Notes: a model not told the origin generated them from the letters alone. DNA of 64,000 bases from JALYUA01 sp038203955 (GCA_038203955.1 JBBRDK010000001.1:1-64000), one strand, 5' to 3'; shown: positions 33,078-41,507, counted from the stretch's first letter. Numbers and translations are program-made.

Positions 33078-35755
33078 CGCGCTTCGCCCGCCTGCGCCGG
33101 GCGCTCTCTCCAAGGCGAAGCCTCGCCGCGCGACTCCTGTTCGGTTTTTTCCTGGCTTTTCTGATCCCGGGCGCCCTGATCGTGTTCATCCTCATGCGGC
33201 GGTTAAACGAGCTCAAGAACAACTCCGTCGAACAGCTGACCGCTGTCCGGGTCGCGCAGGCCTCCATGCAGATCCGGCAGGACGCCGGGTTCCGCGCGGA
33301 ATGGATCGACCGGCGGGCCGCGGTCGCGGAGGAGGCGGCGTGGTCTATCGCCGGAGCGGTGAACCAGGCGCTCGCGTCTCCCGCGGCCGCCGGCGAGCTC
33401 CCTCCGTTAGACGACGACGGCCACATCTGGAACCCCTTTCCCGCCGAGGATACGGTGGCGTTCATCTCCGACGCCCACGAAAACGATCCGCAGGCGAGGC
33501 GGGACTTCGACGCGACGCTGCAGGTGGCCAGGCTCCTCCGGGGAGCGCGGGAACGCCGGCCGACGATCAAGAACGTCAGCATCTGGACCGCCTCCGGCGT
33601 GATGCGGATGAGCCCCTGGATGGACATTCACGACGCTCTGAAACAGTCCGGCGGGGAGCTCGACCATTTCACCTTCAACCAGAAGGCGCGGTTTCCCGCG
33701 CGCCGGCCGATCGGCGGCGACAAGGCAGTCTGGTTCTCGGGCCGCGGCGGCCCGCGCGTCACACCTGAAGACCGGCTGGTCAGTTTCTTCGTGCCGGTGC
33801 GCAACGACGCGGGCGACCTCGTCGCGGCCGTCGCGATGAGCGTCGACGTCCGGCGGTACGCGATCGAGGCGCTGGAGCCCGCTGAGGCGCAGGGCGACGT
33901 CTGGTTCGTGGTCGACCAGTCCGGCAACCTCGTCTACCTGACGGGCCGGGCCGCCCAGCTTCTCGGATGGACGGCCCCCTCGGGTCCCTCGCTTGCCGAT
34001 TCGACGGACCCCGAGCGGCGTCGGCTCGTCGCCACCATCCTCGGGTCCCCGCGCTCTTTCGGGAAATACGGGTTCGGAGGCGCCTCCTGCCGCCTGGCGT
34101 CCGCCCGGGTGCGGACCACCGGCTGGGTCTTCGTGGAGGGTCTCTCGGCAAGCGCTCTCCGGAGGATCGCCGCCGAGGCGAAGGAGGAGATTCAGCCGAA
34201 GTCCTACGCGGATCTCCAGCAATATGTCTTCTTCGTGTTCCTCTACCTTCTCATCGCCGTTCTCGCCGTGGTGGTGCTCATGTCGCGGCGGATCTCCGAG
34301 CCGGTCCTCGCGCTCGTGCACGCCGCGGAGGAGATCGGGCGGGGCCGCGCCGTGGAGGTGACGGGAGGAGGATCTCCCGACGAGCTCGGCCGGCTCGCCT
34401 CCGCCATCGGAAGAATGGGACGGCGCGTCGAACGCCGGGTCGAGACCCTGCGCCGCCTGCACTCTCTTTTCCGCGCCTCCTACCAGGGGACCGATCTCCG
34501 GGAAGTACTCTCCCGCGCCAGCGAGGCGATCGCGGCCTTCACGCGCGCGGAACGCGTGTGGTTCTATCTGTACGACCCCGACACGAACCGGCTGGAGGCC
34601 CAATGGCCGGGCTGGAACGTGACTGAGGAGGTCGTGTCGAAGTTGAAGGTTTCCATCGCGACGCCTTCCATCGCCGGCATGGTGTTCAAGAGCGGCGAGC
34701 CCTATGTCACCAACGACCTCGAGCATGACCCCTACGTCAACAGGGCCCTTCAGACGACGGTCGATGCCGAGAACGCGATCTTCTGCCCGCTCAAAGCCGA
34801 GGACAAGACGCTCGGAGTGGCGGTGGCGACGAACCGGCCGGGCGGCTTCGGGCACGAGGAGGTGGACGCGCTGACCTCCTTCGCCGATGCCGCCTCGCTG
34901 CTCATCAAGAACGCACGCCTCTACACCACGCTGACCGGGACGGTCGAGGAGCTGCGCCGGGCGAGTCGCCTCAAGGACTACTTCCTGCAGAACGTCAACC
35001 ACGAGCTGCGCACGCCGCTCACCTCGATCGTCGGATGGACGGACCTGCTCGAGGAAGGCGACGTCGACCCGAAGACCCTGCAGCGGGGGCTGAAGCAGGT
35101 GCGGCAGTCGGCGCGTGTTCTGCTCGCCCTGATCGACGACCTTCTGGACCTCGCGCGCATGGAACGGGGCGCGCTGTCTCTCGAGCTTCGGCCCTGCTCT
35201 CTGCTGGAGGTGGCGCACCGCTCCATGGACACCGTCCGGCTGATGGCCGAGTCCCGCGGCGTCGTGCTCATCCTGGCGCCGGCTCCCGATGCGCTGCCTC
35301 TGATCCGGGCCGACGCGCTCCGCCTCCAGCAGGTGCTCTGGAACCTGCTCGCGAACGCGATCAAGTTTTCGCCGCGCCATGGCCGCGTCGTCATTCGCAT
35401 CGATCGGGAGCCCGAGCGCTTTCTCGTGAGCGTCGAGGATGACGGCGTCGGCATACCGGAGAGCGAGCTGCCGCACATCTTCGAGAGATTCCGCCAGGTG
35501 GACGGATCGGCGACGCGCCGCCACCCGGGGATGGGCATCGGCCTCGCGCTCGCGCGCTCCTTGGTCGAGCTTCACGGAGGCGCGATCTGGGCGGAAAGCG
35601 TCGTGGGTCACGGGAGCCGATTCACGTTCTCCCTTCCGATCTCCGCGGCCGACCGCCGCACCGGAGCCGGCCAGATCGACCGCGCCCGCGAGTCTGAAGA
35701 TCCGGAGTCCGAGGAGCCGGCCGAGTCGGCGAAGGCGGAAGAAGTCGAGCGCTGA
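33074..35755 (+). CDS. Membrane sensor histidine kinase (Cache-like, HAMP, GAF)
   Basis: An 893-residue kinase. A first membrane helix lies near residues 17-38, a periplasmic domain of about 330 residues (dCache-like) follows, and a second helix is near 378-400. HAMP begins at RRISEPVLAL (about 403), GAF covers about 467-617, and the HisKA box has the phosphorylated His at about 643 in NHELRTPLTSIVG. HATPase_c has WNLLANAIKFSP, DDGVGIPE and GMGIGLALARSL. No receiver domain or adjacent regulator gene is present, so its partner is elsewhere. The start is a TTG, either coupled to a 12-codon upstream ORF or affected by a sequence error. The acidic C-terminal tail of about 30 residues is unusual. 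Confidence 0.92.
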   Translation: MTRFARLRRALSPRRSLAARLLFGFFLAFLIPGALIVFILMRRLNELKNNSVEQLTAVRVAQASMQIRQDAGFRAEWIDRRAAVAEEAAWSIAGAVNQALASPAAAGELPPLDDDGHIWNPFPAEDTVAFISDAHENDPQARRDFDATLQVARLLRGARERRPTIKNVSIWTASGVMRMSPWMDIHDALKQSGGELDHFTFNQKARFPARRPIGGDKAVWFSGRGGPRVTPEDRLVSFFVPVRNDAGDLVAAVAMSVDVRRYAIEALEPAEAQGDVWFVVDQSGNLVYLTGRAAQLLGWTAPSGPSLADSTDPERRRLVATILGSPRSFGKYGFGGASCRLASARVRTTGWVFVEGLSASALRRIAAEAKEEIQPKSYADLQQYVFFVFLYLLIAVLAVVVLMSRRISEPVLALVHAAEEIGRGRAVEVTGGGSPDELGRLASAIGRMGRRVERRVETLRRLHSLFRASYQGTDLREVLSRASEAIAAFTRAERVWFYLYDPDTNRLEAQWPGWNVTEEVVSKLKVSIATPSIAGMVFKSGEPYVTNDLEHDPYVNRALQTTVDAENAIFCPLKAEDKTLGVAVATNRPGGFGHEEVDALTSFADAASLLIKNARLYTTLTGTVEELRRASRLKDYFLQNVNHELRTPLTSIVGWTDLLEEGDVDPKTLQRGLKQVRQSARVLLALIDDLLDLARMERGALSLELRPCSLLEVAHRSMDTVRLMAESRGVVLILAPAPDALPLIRADALRLQQVLWNLLANAIKFSPRHGRVVIRIDREPERFLVSVEDDGVGIPESELPHIFERFRQVDGSATRRHPGMGIGLALARSLVELHGGAIWAESVVGHGSRFTFSLPISAADRRTGAGQIDRARESEDPESEEPAESAKAEEVER

Positions 35756-35789
35756 GGCCGACGCGCCTTGTTCAGCCTTGGTGACGGCG

Positions 35790-35803
35790 GAGAGCTGACA
35801 GCT
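35790..35803. repeat. Left arm of a 14-bp inverted repeat flanking one gene
   Basis: GAGAGCTGACAGCT sits directly against the stop codon of the Fe-S domain gene. Its exact reverse complement is at 36514-36527, beyond the gene's start. Confidence 0.85.
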
Positions 35804-36481
35804 TTACGCCGTCGCGGCCGGCAGCCCGGTTCCCTTCAGGAGGTCCTTCACGACGCGGGCGGTCTCTTCCTTCCCGGGGACACAGAGGTTGGGGTCCTTC
35901 TCCGTCCCCGCCGCGATCGCCGCCGCGTACCCCTCGCAGTCGTATCCGCACGCGGTGCAGTCGGTCTGGGCCATCGCGGCGTAGAGCTTCAACTTCAAAT
36001 CGCCATCCTTGGCCATCTCCATGCGCTTGGGCAGGGGGATCGTCTCGTCGTGAAAGGCGGGAGCTTCCTTCTTGACCTTCGGAGCGGCGGTGACGTCCTC
36101 CTCCGGACGGCCCGTATCGACCCACTGGCCGAAGGAGAGGCAGGTCGGGCACACGAACGTGTAGTCCCAGCCGACCGGCAGGAACTTCGCCGGTGTGCGG
36201 AACACCACCAGGGGACTGAAGTCCTGGGGACACGACGGAGACTCGCGCTCCTGAGCGTCGAGCGCCATCGTCTTCAAGTGCGGGCGCGAGAACTCGATCT
36301 GCTTCGGCTTCTGGTCGAAGCGAAACATCTCGCCCTTCGGGCAGACCATGACGATCTGGGGCTTGTAGACGCGCTCGACGAAAAAAGCGCGCATAGGGAC
36401 CGCGTGCTTCGGACACGGCGCCGGAGCGTCCTTCCAGAAGGAGGAGACGAGCCGGGATTTTTCGACGAGCGACATCGCCAT
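35804..36481 (-). CDS. Cysteine-rich protein with a C-terminal Fe-S cluster domain
   Basis: A 225-residue protein I cannot name. Its C-terminus (about residues 170-215) has CTACGYDCEGYAAAIAAG...C, the pattern of the PF04060-type four-cysteine 4Fe-4S domain found in RnfB and corrinoid proteins. The N-terminal part carries scattered CPKH, CPKGE, CPQD and CPTC motifs that could bind zinc or a second cluster. There is no signal peptide. It is probably a cytoplasmic redox or metal protein. TATACT lies 8 nt before the ATG. The gene is bracketed by 14-bp inverted repeats of the heptamer type. Confidence 0.7.
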   Translation of the reverse strand: MAMSLVEKSRLVSSFWKDAPAPCPKHAVPMRAFFVERVYKPQIVMVCPKGEMFRFDQKPKQIEFSRPHLKTMALDAQERESPSCPQDFSPLVVFRTPAKFLPVGWDYTFVCPTCLSFGQWVDTGRPEEDVTAAPKVKKEAPAFHDETIPLPKRMEMAKDGDLKLKLYAAMAQTDCTACGYDCEGYAAAIAAGTEKDPNLCVPGKEETARVVKDLLKGTGLPAATA

Positions 36482-36489
36482 GGCGGGAA

Positions 36490-36495
36490 AGTATA
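36490..36495 (-). promoter_or_regulatory. Candidate -10 box (TATACT) of the Fe-S domain gene
   Basis: On the reverse strand TATACT ends 8 nt before the ATG at 36481. Another very short leader. Confidence 0.4.
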
Positions 36496-36503
36496 GATGA
36501 GCG

Positions 36504-36531
36504 GTCAGCTTTCAGCTGTCAGCTCTCAGCC
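36504..36531. repeat. Four heptamers of the NTCAGCT type
   Basis: GTCAGCT, TTCAGCT, GTCAGCT, CTCAGCC at exact 7-bp spacing, upstream of the Fe-S domain gene. Bases 36514-36527 form the right arm of the inverted repeat whose left arm is at 35790-35803. Confidence 0.9.
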
Positions 36532-36573
36532 ATTGAGCGCGGGGCCGCCCGACTGCGGCGAGGGAAAGGGAAG

Positions 36574-37236
36574 CTAGGCGCCTTCTCTGACGAAAGGGTT
36601 CGCCCGTCTTTCGTCGCCGATCGTCGTGTCGGGGCCGTGGCCGCAGACGACGGGCGTTGCCGCGGGGAGGGAAAAGAGCCTCTCCCGTATCGACTGCAGG
36701 ATCAACGCCGTGTCGCCGCCCCAGAGGTCCGTGCGGCCGATCGATCGGCGGAAGAGCGTGTCCCCGGAGAAGAGGATCGGCGCCGCTCCGTCCGAGAGAA
36801 AGCAGGTGGAGCCCGGCGTGTGGCCGGGCGTGTGGATCGCCGTGACGGAGAACGCGCCGAATCGAATCACTTCGGCGTCAATCAGCGGCGCGCCGCGGGG
36901 AGCGGGGGAGCCGGCCGAGAGCCCGAAGAGCGCGGCCTGCTCCGGGAGCGCGTCGTAGAGGGGCGCGTCGTCCGGGTGGAGGCGGATCGGGGCGCCGGTC
37001 GCCGCCGTGACCCCGGCGCTGCCGCCAATGTGGTCGAAGTGCGCGTGCGTGTGCAGGAGCGCGGTGACGCGCAGCTTTTCTCTTTGGATCTCCGCGACGA
37101 TCCTGTCCGGCTCATCGCCCGGATCGATCACGACCGCCTCGCGGATGTCCGGGTCGAAAAGGATCGTGCAGTTGCACTGGAGAGGCCCCACCGGGATGGT
37201 GCGCCGAACCGGTCCGGACGCCTTCGACTCCGTCAC
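36574..37236 (-). CDS. MBL-fold metallo-hydrolase (glyoxalase II-like)
   Basis: A 220-residue metallo-beta-lactamase-fold hydrolase. The metal motif HTHAHFDHIGG (HxHxDH) is near residues 61-71, HTPGHTPGSTCF near 135-146 holds the third His, FSGDTLF the bridging Asp, and CGHGPDTTIGDE the last His. Length and motifs match glyoxalase II-like or persulfide-dioxygenase-like hydrolases acting on thioesters. The GTG start overlaps the stop of the upstream 134-residue protein by four bases. Confidence 0.9.
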   Translation of the reverse strand: MTESKASGPVRRTIPVGPLQCNCTILFDPDIREAVVIDPGDEPDRIVAEIQREKLRVTALLHTHAHFDHIGGSAGVTAATGAPIRLHPDDAPLYDALPEQAALFGLSAGSPAPRGAPLIDAEVIRFGAFSVTAIHTPGHTPGSTCFLSDGAAPILFSGDTLFRRSIGRTDLWGGDTALILQSIRERLFSLPAATPVVCGHGPDTTIGDERRANPFVREGA

Positions 37237-37637
37237 GGGTGGACGGCGACGACGGTGTCCACGTCATGCCGTTCCCTGCGCTCCGGGCTCGCCCAGACGC
37301 GCTCGGGCGAAGAAAGGTTGATCTGCACCGCCCACTCGTCGTTGTCGGGACGGCGGTGCTCGGAGGCGAAGAGCTTGCGCCGGCTGCGGGGCGTGAAGAT
37401 CTCCCAGCGGATCCATCCGAAGTCCGCGGTCTCGTCGTGCAGAGAGAACGCCGGAATTCGTTCTCCCGCCTCGATCGGCGCCTCGCGAACGGTCATGAGA
37501 GCAAATCCGTTCGCGGCCAGCCGCTCCTCGAGCTCTGCGCGGACGATGCGGCCCTGATGCCGCATCGAATGTCGCCCGCGCGCGACCCCCCGGCCGAGGA
37601 TCAGGTCGTCGAGGGCCGATGCGAGCTCCGCGTCCAT
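37233..37637 (-). CDS. Uncharacterised 134-residue protein coupled to the MBL hydrolase
   Basis: A 134-residue soluble protein I do not recognise. It has a strand-rich middle (RIPAFSLHDETADFGWIRWEIF) and a C-terminal ERHDVDTVVAV segment, with no cysteine, signal peptide or membrane helix. The ATG at 37637 is the first gene of a two-gene unit: its stop overlaps the MBL-hydrolase GTG (GTGA). This tight coupling suggests a shared pathway. Confidence 0.65.
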   Translation of the reverse strand: MDAELASALDDLILGRGVARGRHSMRHQGRIVRAELEERLAANGFALMTVREAPIEAGERIPAFSLHDETADFGWIRWEIFTPRSRRKLFASEHRRPDNDEWAVQINLSSPERVWASPERRERHDVDTVVAVHP

Positions 37638-37688
37638 CGGGAGATTCTATCGGGAGGCGGGAAGGCAGGAGGCGAGGCGGGTGCGAGG

Positions 37689-39173
37689 TCAGCGTCCCGC
37701 GAGCGCCTGCTCCCGCAGGGCGGGATCGAGGCGGACGAGGATCGCACCCTCCGACGTGGGATATCTCGCGGAAGGGAATTGCGCGGCCCAGGCGCGAAGG
37801 TCCGCATGCTGCGGTTCGCCCGCGAGAACCAGCCACGCGGTCGTGCCGGGTGGCCACGACCAGGTCAAACGGACGATCTGACCCTCGAGGTTCGGTACCT
37901 GCCGACCCGAGCGACCCCCGTCTACGGCCCAGAGCGGTCCGACTGCATAAAACGCCGTACAGAGCTGCGCATACTGGTTTTCCGTAAAAACCGGTTCCTC
38001 CGCCGGCCTCGATTTGACGAAGGTCGCCAGCGGGCGCCAGTCGGCCCGCCCTTCTCGGAAATAACGTGACAGCGACCGCGCGTCGAGGAGAAGAATTCCG
38101 ACGAGCGCAATCGAGGCGATGATTCGGCCCGCGGGCCGGTGAAAGAGGACACCAAGGGGAAGCGCAGCCAGAGCGACGAGCGCGATCCCCGCCGGGAGGA
38201 ATCTGCGTGCGAAGTCGTAGTGTGGATGGAGCTGCCCGATCAGCTCGATTGCCGCGAAGCCTCCGATCCCCCAGGCGACGAGGAAGCGCAACCCGGGTTG
38301 GCGGAGGGCGATCACGGTCCCGGCAATCACGATTGCCAGATAGAGGGCGCCCGGCAGCCGCAGGGGCTGATCCCCTTCCGTCGAGAAGAGGAAAAAAGAG
38401 AACGTGCGGTCGGCGCGCGCGAGCGTGAGGGAGGCGCGGCCTGCGGCCGGGGGCCGTTTCGACGCCTCGACCACGACCGGCCACCACGGGAGATACGCGA
38501 GGAAGAGGGTCACGCAGAACACGGGACTCGAGACGAGAAACAACCGTGCCGTGCGCCGGCGGCTGCCGGAGGAAAAGGAGTCCTCGACGAGCATCGCGAG
38601 GGCGGCGATGGTGAGCACGACCGCGGCGAAGTAGAGCGTATAGGCCGTCGCCAGACAGGCGAGCCAGAGGAAAGCCAGCCGCCACGCCGACTTGCGTTCG
38701 AGGAACCAGTCCAGGAGGAGCAGGGACAGGCAGAGAAGGAAGAGGGAGAGCGCGTAGGGGCGGAACTCCTGCGAGTAGCGCACATGGAAAGGGGCCGCGG
38801 CGAGCAGGAGAGCGGCCACGATCCCGGCGTGTCGCCCGGCGCGGCGTCCGACGAGCAGGGCGAAGATCGGGACCGTCCCGGCACCCCAGACGACGTCCGG
38901 CACTTTCCGCACCCAGTCGGCAGGGCGGACGCTTTCGACGAAGCGGGCGATGAGGTAGTCGAGGGGTGGATGAACGGCGTCGAACTTGAGGGACTTCCAG
39001 AAGGAGTCCCAGGTGCCCTGGATGAAATACCCCTGGAGGATTTCGTCGAGGCCGTAGGAGAAATGGTCGAGCCGGAAGATCCGCACGGCGACGGCGGCCA
39101 GCGTGATCGCGATGAGAAGGAAAGCGCCGCCACGGCTTCGGACTCGAGAGTCTTGCACGCCGTTAAATCCCAT
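37689..39173 (-). CDS. GT-C membrane glycosyltransferase (ArnT/PMT-like)
   Basis: A 494-residue protein with about 10-11 hydrophobic segments. The first loop has the conserved-type acidic motif FSYGLDEILQGYF near residues 37-49, followed later by AVHPPLDYLIARFVES and YSQEFRPYALSLFLL. This fits PF13231-type glycosyltransferases that use polyprenyl-phosphate sugars. The soluble C-terminus (about 390-494) is short. The ATG at 39173 is preferred over the longer frame because it directly precedes the first helix; it overlaps the upstream gene by 11 bp. The acceptor is unknown. Confidence 0.78.
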   Translation of the reverse strand: MGFNGVQDSRVRSRGGAFLLIAITLAAVAVRIFRLDHFSYGLDEILQGYFIQGTWDSFWKSLKFDAVHPPLDYLIARFVESVRPADWVRKVPDVVWGAGTVPIFALLVGRRAGRHAGIVAALLLAAAPFHVRYSQEFRPYALSLFLLCLSLLLLDWFLERKSAWRLAFLWLACLATAYTLYFAAVVLTIAALAMLVEDSFSSGSRRRTARLFLVSSPVFCVTLFLAYLPWWPVVVEASKRPPAAGRASLTLARADRTFSFFLFSTEGDQPLRLPGALYLAIVIAGTVIALRQPGLRFLVAWGIGGFAAIELIGQLHPHYDFARRFLPAGIALVALAALPLGVLFHRPAGRIIASIALVGILLLDARSLSRYFREGRADWRPLATFVKSRPAEEPVFTENQYAQLCTAFYAVGPLWAVDGGRSGRQVPNLEGQIVRLTWSWPPGTTAWLVLAGEPQHADLRAWAAQFPSARYPTSEGAILVRLDPALREQALAGR

Positions 39174-40503
39174 AAAGGGCGACCGCGGACCGAAACCAGA
39201 GGACGTTCGCCAGGAGAACGAAGAGGCCAAGCGCCAATTGGAAGCGCGGGAGACGATCCGCAACGCTCGGTCCGAACGAAACGGCGAGCCAGGGCGCCCA
39301 TCCCCAGGCGTACCAGCCGCCCAATCCGCCCCATTGTCCGAAAAGTTTCCGATTTAGCACCGCCATCGTCAGAAAGCCTCCTACGACGAAGAGAACGCCG
39401 GCGGCGTTTGCGCGCCCGGACAGCGATTCTGAAGGCACCGGCGCTGCAACGCGTGCCTCCTCCCGACGTCGCCGGATCTCACTCGCGGCGGCCACAGAAA
39501 GAAGGACGAACCACATCAGGTTGAGGATCAAGGGGGCTCGAAAGAAACTCCACTCTCCCAGCCAGAAGACAGTTTTGACGAAGGTGTAAATGGATCGGAC
39601 CAGGCCAACGGCGAAAGATCGAATCGAATCTGGCACCCACCCGAGCTGATTGAGTTCGTATGTGCCGCCCCACGACCAGCCGCGAAGAGCCTGCAGCCCG
39701 ATGACCGAGAGAGATGCGAGAGCTCCAGCGGCAGCCGCCACTCTTCGCCTTTTCAGCCAGAGCGCCGTCGTGGCGACAGCGACGATCGGAAAAGCCGTCA
39801 GCTTCAAGAGCGGACCGAGGGTGAGCAGAAGGAGCATGTCGCGAGTCCGTGCGCCGTGGGCCATTCTCTCGATGACGAGAGCGGTCCAGAGAAAGAGCGC
39901 CGCGTCGTTCGACCCACGGGCGAGCGCTTCCGAAGCTCCAGGAAGAAGAAGAAACAGAAGAAAGACGGCCGCAAAAGCCTCGCCTCGGTCTCTCGCGAGG
40001 CTCCGAATCTGGAACGCGAGGGCGGTGAGCACGAGAAGAACGGACACGAGGCGTAGGGCGAGAAGTCGCGACTCCGGGGAGGAAAAGACCGCGCGGGTCG
40101 TGCGTAACAGCGTCCCCGCGAGAGCGTAAAAGAGGGGAGGCTGGTGGGCCTCGTAGTTGACGACGGTGTTCTCCCGACGGGCATTCGAACTCTTCGAAAG
40201 AATGTTGAACGCGCCATTGCCGCCAAACGGAGCGCACGGGAAGGCCTGGGAGAGCGCGGCACAGCAGGGGTGGCCGCTTATCGAAGCCGCTATCGCGCCC
40301 GGAAGCCGGTCGCCCTCGAGACCGCTTCGCCAGGATTCGTCCGCGAAAACGACGGCTCGTCCCAGATGAAACGGCTCGTCCGGACCCTCGTACGCAGGAA
40401 CGTAAAGCGCATGGAACAGAAGTCGGCCGGCGAGGAGGCCGAAGAGAACCAGGACCCGCCCACTCGGCGGGAGGTTCGACTTTGCGACGAGCGTGCGAAT
40501 CAC
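39163..40503 (-). CDS. Polytopic membrane protein, GT-C/DUF2142-like
   Basis: A 446-residue membrane protein with about ten hydrophobic segments. PAYEGPDEPFHLGRAVVFAD near residues 35-55 in the first loop has the acidic pattern of DUF2142/GT-C enzymes. VVNYEAHQPPLFYALAGTLL resembles the second conserved loop. It may transfer a lipid-linked sugar to a surface glycan; no DxD is secure. Its codons look less GC-biased than the neighbours (AGA/GAA-rich runs near 39940-39970), a possible sign of transfer. GTG start at 40503, with a TTAATATC AT-rich box just upstream. It overlaps the following gene. Confidence 0.7.
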   Translation of the reverse strand: MIRTLVAKSNLPPSGRVLVLFGLLAGRLLFHALYVPAYEGPDEPFHLGRAVVFADESWRSGLEGDRLPGAIAASISGHPCCAALSQAFPCAPFGGNGAFNILSKSSNARRENTVVNYEAHQPPLFYALAGTLLRTTRAVFSSPESRLLALRLVSVLLVLTALAFQIRSLARDRGEAFAAVFLLFLLLPGASEALARGSNDAALFLWTALVIERMAHGARTRDMLLLLTLGPLLKLTAFPIVAVATTALWLKRRRVAAAAGALASLSVIGLQALRGWSWGGTYELNQLGWVPDSIRSFAVGLVRSIYTFVKTVFWLGEWSFFRAPLILNLMWFVLLSVAAASEIRRRREEARVAAPVPSESLSGRANAAGVLFVVGGFLTMAVLNRKLFGQWGGLGGWYAWGWAPWLAVSFGPSVADRLPRFQLALGLFVLLANVLWFRSAVALYGI

Positions 40504-40571
40504 GCGATATTAAGCGAGACAATTGGCAGCGTACCGACGCGGTCTCCGCGCTCCGACGCTGATACGTTTGA

Positions 40572-41042
40572 ATGGTGGCCGACGTCGTTTCGCAACTCAT
40601 CCGCCTGTCTCTCGCGGTCTGGTTCGGCGGCAGCGTCCTCGCGGCGATGGCGGCGCCGGTTGTGTTCCGGACGGTGACTTCTCGGGATCAGGCCGGCGCC
40701 GCCTTCGGCGAGATCCTGCGGCGGTTCGAGGCCGTCAAGCAGCTCCTCTCTCTCCTGCTGGTGATCGGCGTCTTCGTGGAGCTCGAGCGGGCCGGAGGCC
40801 TTGCCGGCCGTGCCGTCGTTTCGGGAATCGCGATCTTCGTGGCGGTCGCGACCAACGTGTACCTTTCGATGGTGCTGCGCCCGCGGATGAACTATTTCCG
40901 CATGAAGGTCGGCTCGTTCGACGCGGCGGGCCCGGACGACCCCTGGCGGCGGAAGTTCGACGGCCTCCATCGCCGGTCGAGCCGGATCTTCACCCTCGGC
41001 GCGCTCGCCGCCGGTATCGCGCTCTGGTACCGGGGAAGTTGA
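40572..41042 (+). CDS. DUF4149-type four-helix membrane protein
   Basis: A 156-residue inner-membrane protein with four hydrophobic helices (about 5-27, 53-70, 78-100, 138-153). LAVWFGGSVLAAMAAPVVFR near the start and NVYLSMVLRPRMNYFR in the middle fit the DUF4149/TMEM205-like family, whose function is unknown. The stop codon TGA lies within GGGAAGTTGAG, the terminal element of the heptamer array that follows, so the C-terminus ends at the array. It is divergent from the GT-C protein gene. Confidence 0.8.
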   Translation: MVADVVSQLIRLSLAVWFGGSVLAAMAAPVVFRTVTSRDQAGAAFGEILRRFEAVKQLLSLLLVIGVFVELERAGGLAGRAVVSGIAIFVAVATNVYLSMVLRPRMNYFRMKVGSFDAAGPDDPWRRKFDGLHRRSSRIFTLGALAAGIALWYRGS

Positions 41043-41085
41043 GGGAAGTTGAGAGTTGAGAGTTGAGAGTTGAGGGTTGAGAGTG
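41033..41085. repeat. Heptamer array GAGAGTT x5 with duplicated 11-bp terminus
   Basis: GGGAAGTTGAG occurs twice (41033-41043 and 41043-41053). The units GAGAGTT, GAGAGTT, GAGAGTT, GAGGGTT, GAGAGTG follow at period 7 (41051-41085). Read on the reverse strand the array ends in CTCAACTTCCC, as the arrays at 4305 and 12947 do. It lies between convergent genes. Confidence 0.93.
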
Positions 41086-41100
41086 AGCGCTTAACCTTCC

Positions 41101-41128
41101 GCATTCCGCCTCCCGCCTCCCGCCTACC
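41101..41128. repeat. Heptamers GCCTCCC overlapping the ridA stop codon
   Basis: GCATTCC, GCCTCCC, GCCTCCC, GCCTACC at period 7. The last unit contains the ridA stop (TAG on the reverse strand, 41124-41126). Confidence 0.75.
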
Positions 41129-41507
41129 GTACTCTTGCAATCACGTCGATCTCGAGCGGTGCTCCCTTCGGCAGCCCGGCGACCGTGACCGTCGACCTCG
41201 CGGGCCGGTGCTCGCCGAACCGCCGGGCGTAAACGGCGTTCATCGAGGGAAAGTCCTCGGTCCGTGTCAGGTAGACGGTTGCCTTCACCACGTCGGAGAA
41301 TGTGAGCCCGCCTTCGCGCAGGACGGCCTCCAGGTTGTCGAAGATGCGCTCCGCGGATTTCTCGATGCCGCCCGTGACGAGCTCGCCGCTCTCGGGATCG
41401 AGCGGGATCTGACCGGAAGCGTAGAGGAATCCCCCTTCAATGACGGCCTGAGAGTACGGGCCGATGGCCTTCGGTGCGCCCTCCGTCGCGAGATATTTCA
41501 TGGTCAT
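41124..41507 (-). CDS. ridA: RidA family enamine/imine deaminase
   Basis: A 127-residue YjgF/YER057c/UK114 protein, which hydrolyses reactive enamines/imines produced by PLP enzymes. The motifs GPYSQAVIEGGFLYASGQ and the late catalytic-arginine region EHRPARSTVTVAGLP are intact, and the final Glu (LEID) is present. The ATG at 41507 overlaps the hpt stop (ATGA) with GGAGAG 6 nt upstream; an ATG two codons later is possible. The stop codon is supplied by a heptamer unit. It forms a coupled pair with hpt, which is not an obvious metabolic link. Confidence 0.93.
   Translation of the reverse strand: MTMKYLATEGAPKAIGPYSQAVIEGGFLYASGQIPLDPESGELVTGGIEKSAERIFDNLEAVLREGGLTFSDVVKATVYLTRTEDFPSMNAVYARRFGEHRPARSTVTVAGLPKGAPLEIDVIARVR

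Noticed and set aside
37652..37686. Further heptamer array (GGGAGGC-rich segment)
   Set aside because: Spacing is irregular and units degenerate. It may be a decayed member but is not counted.
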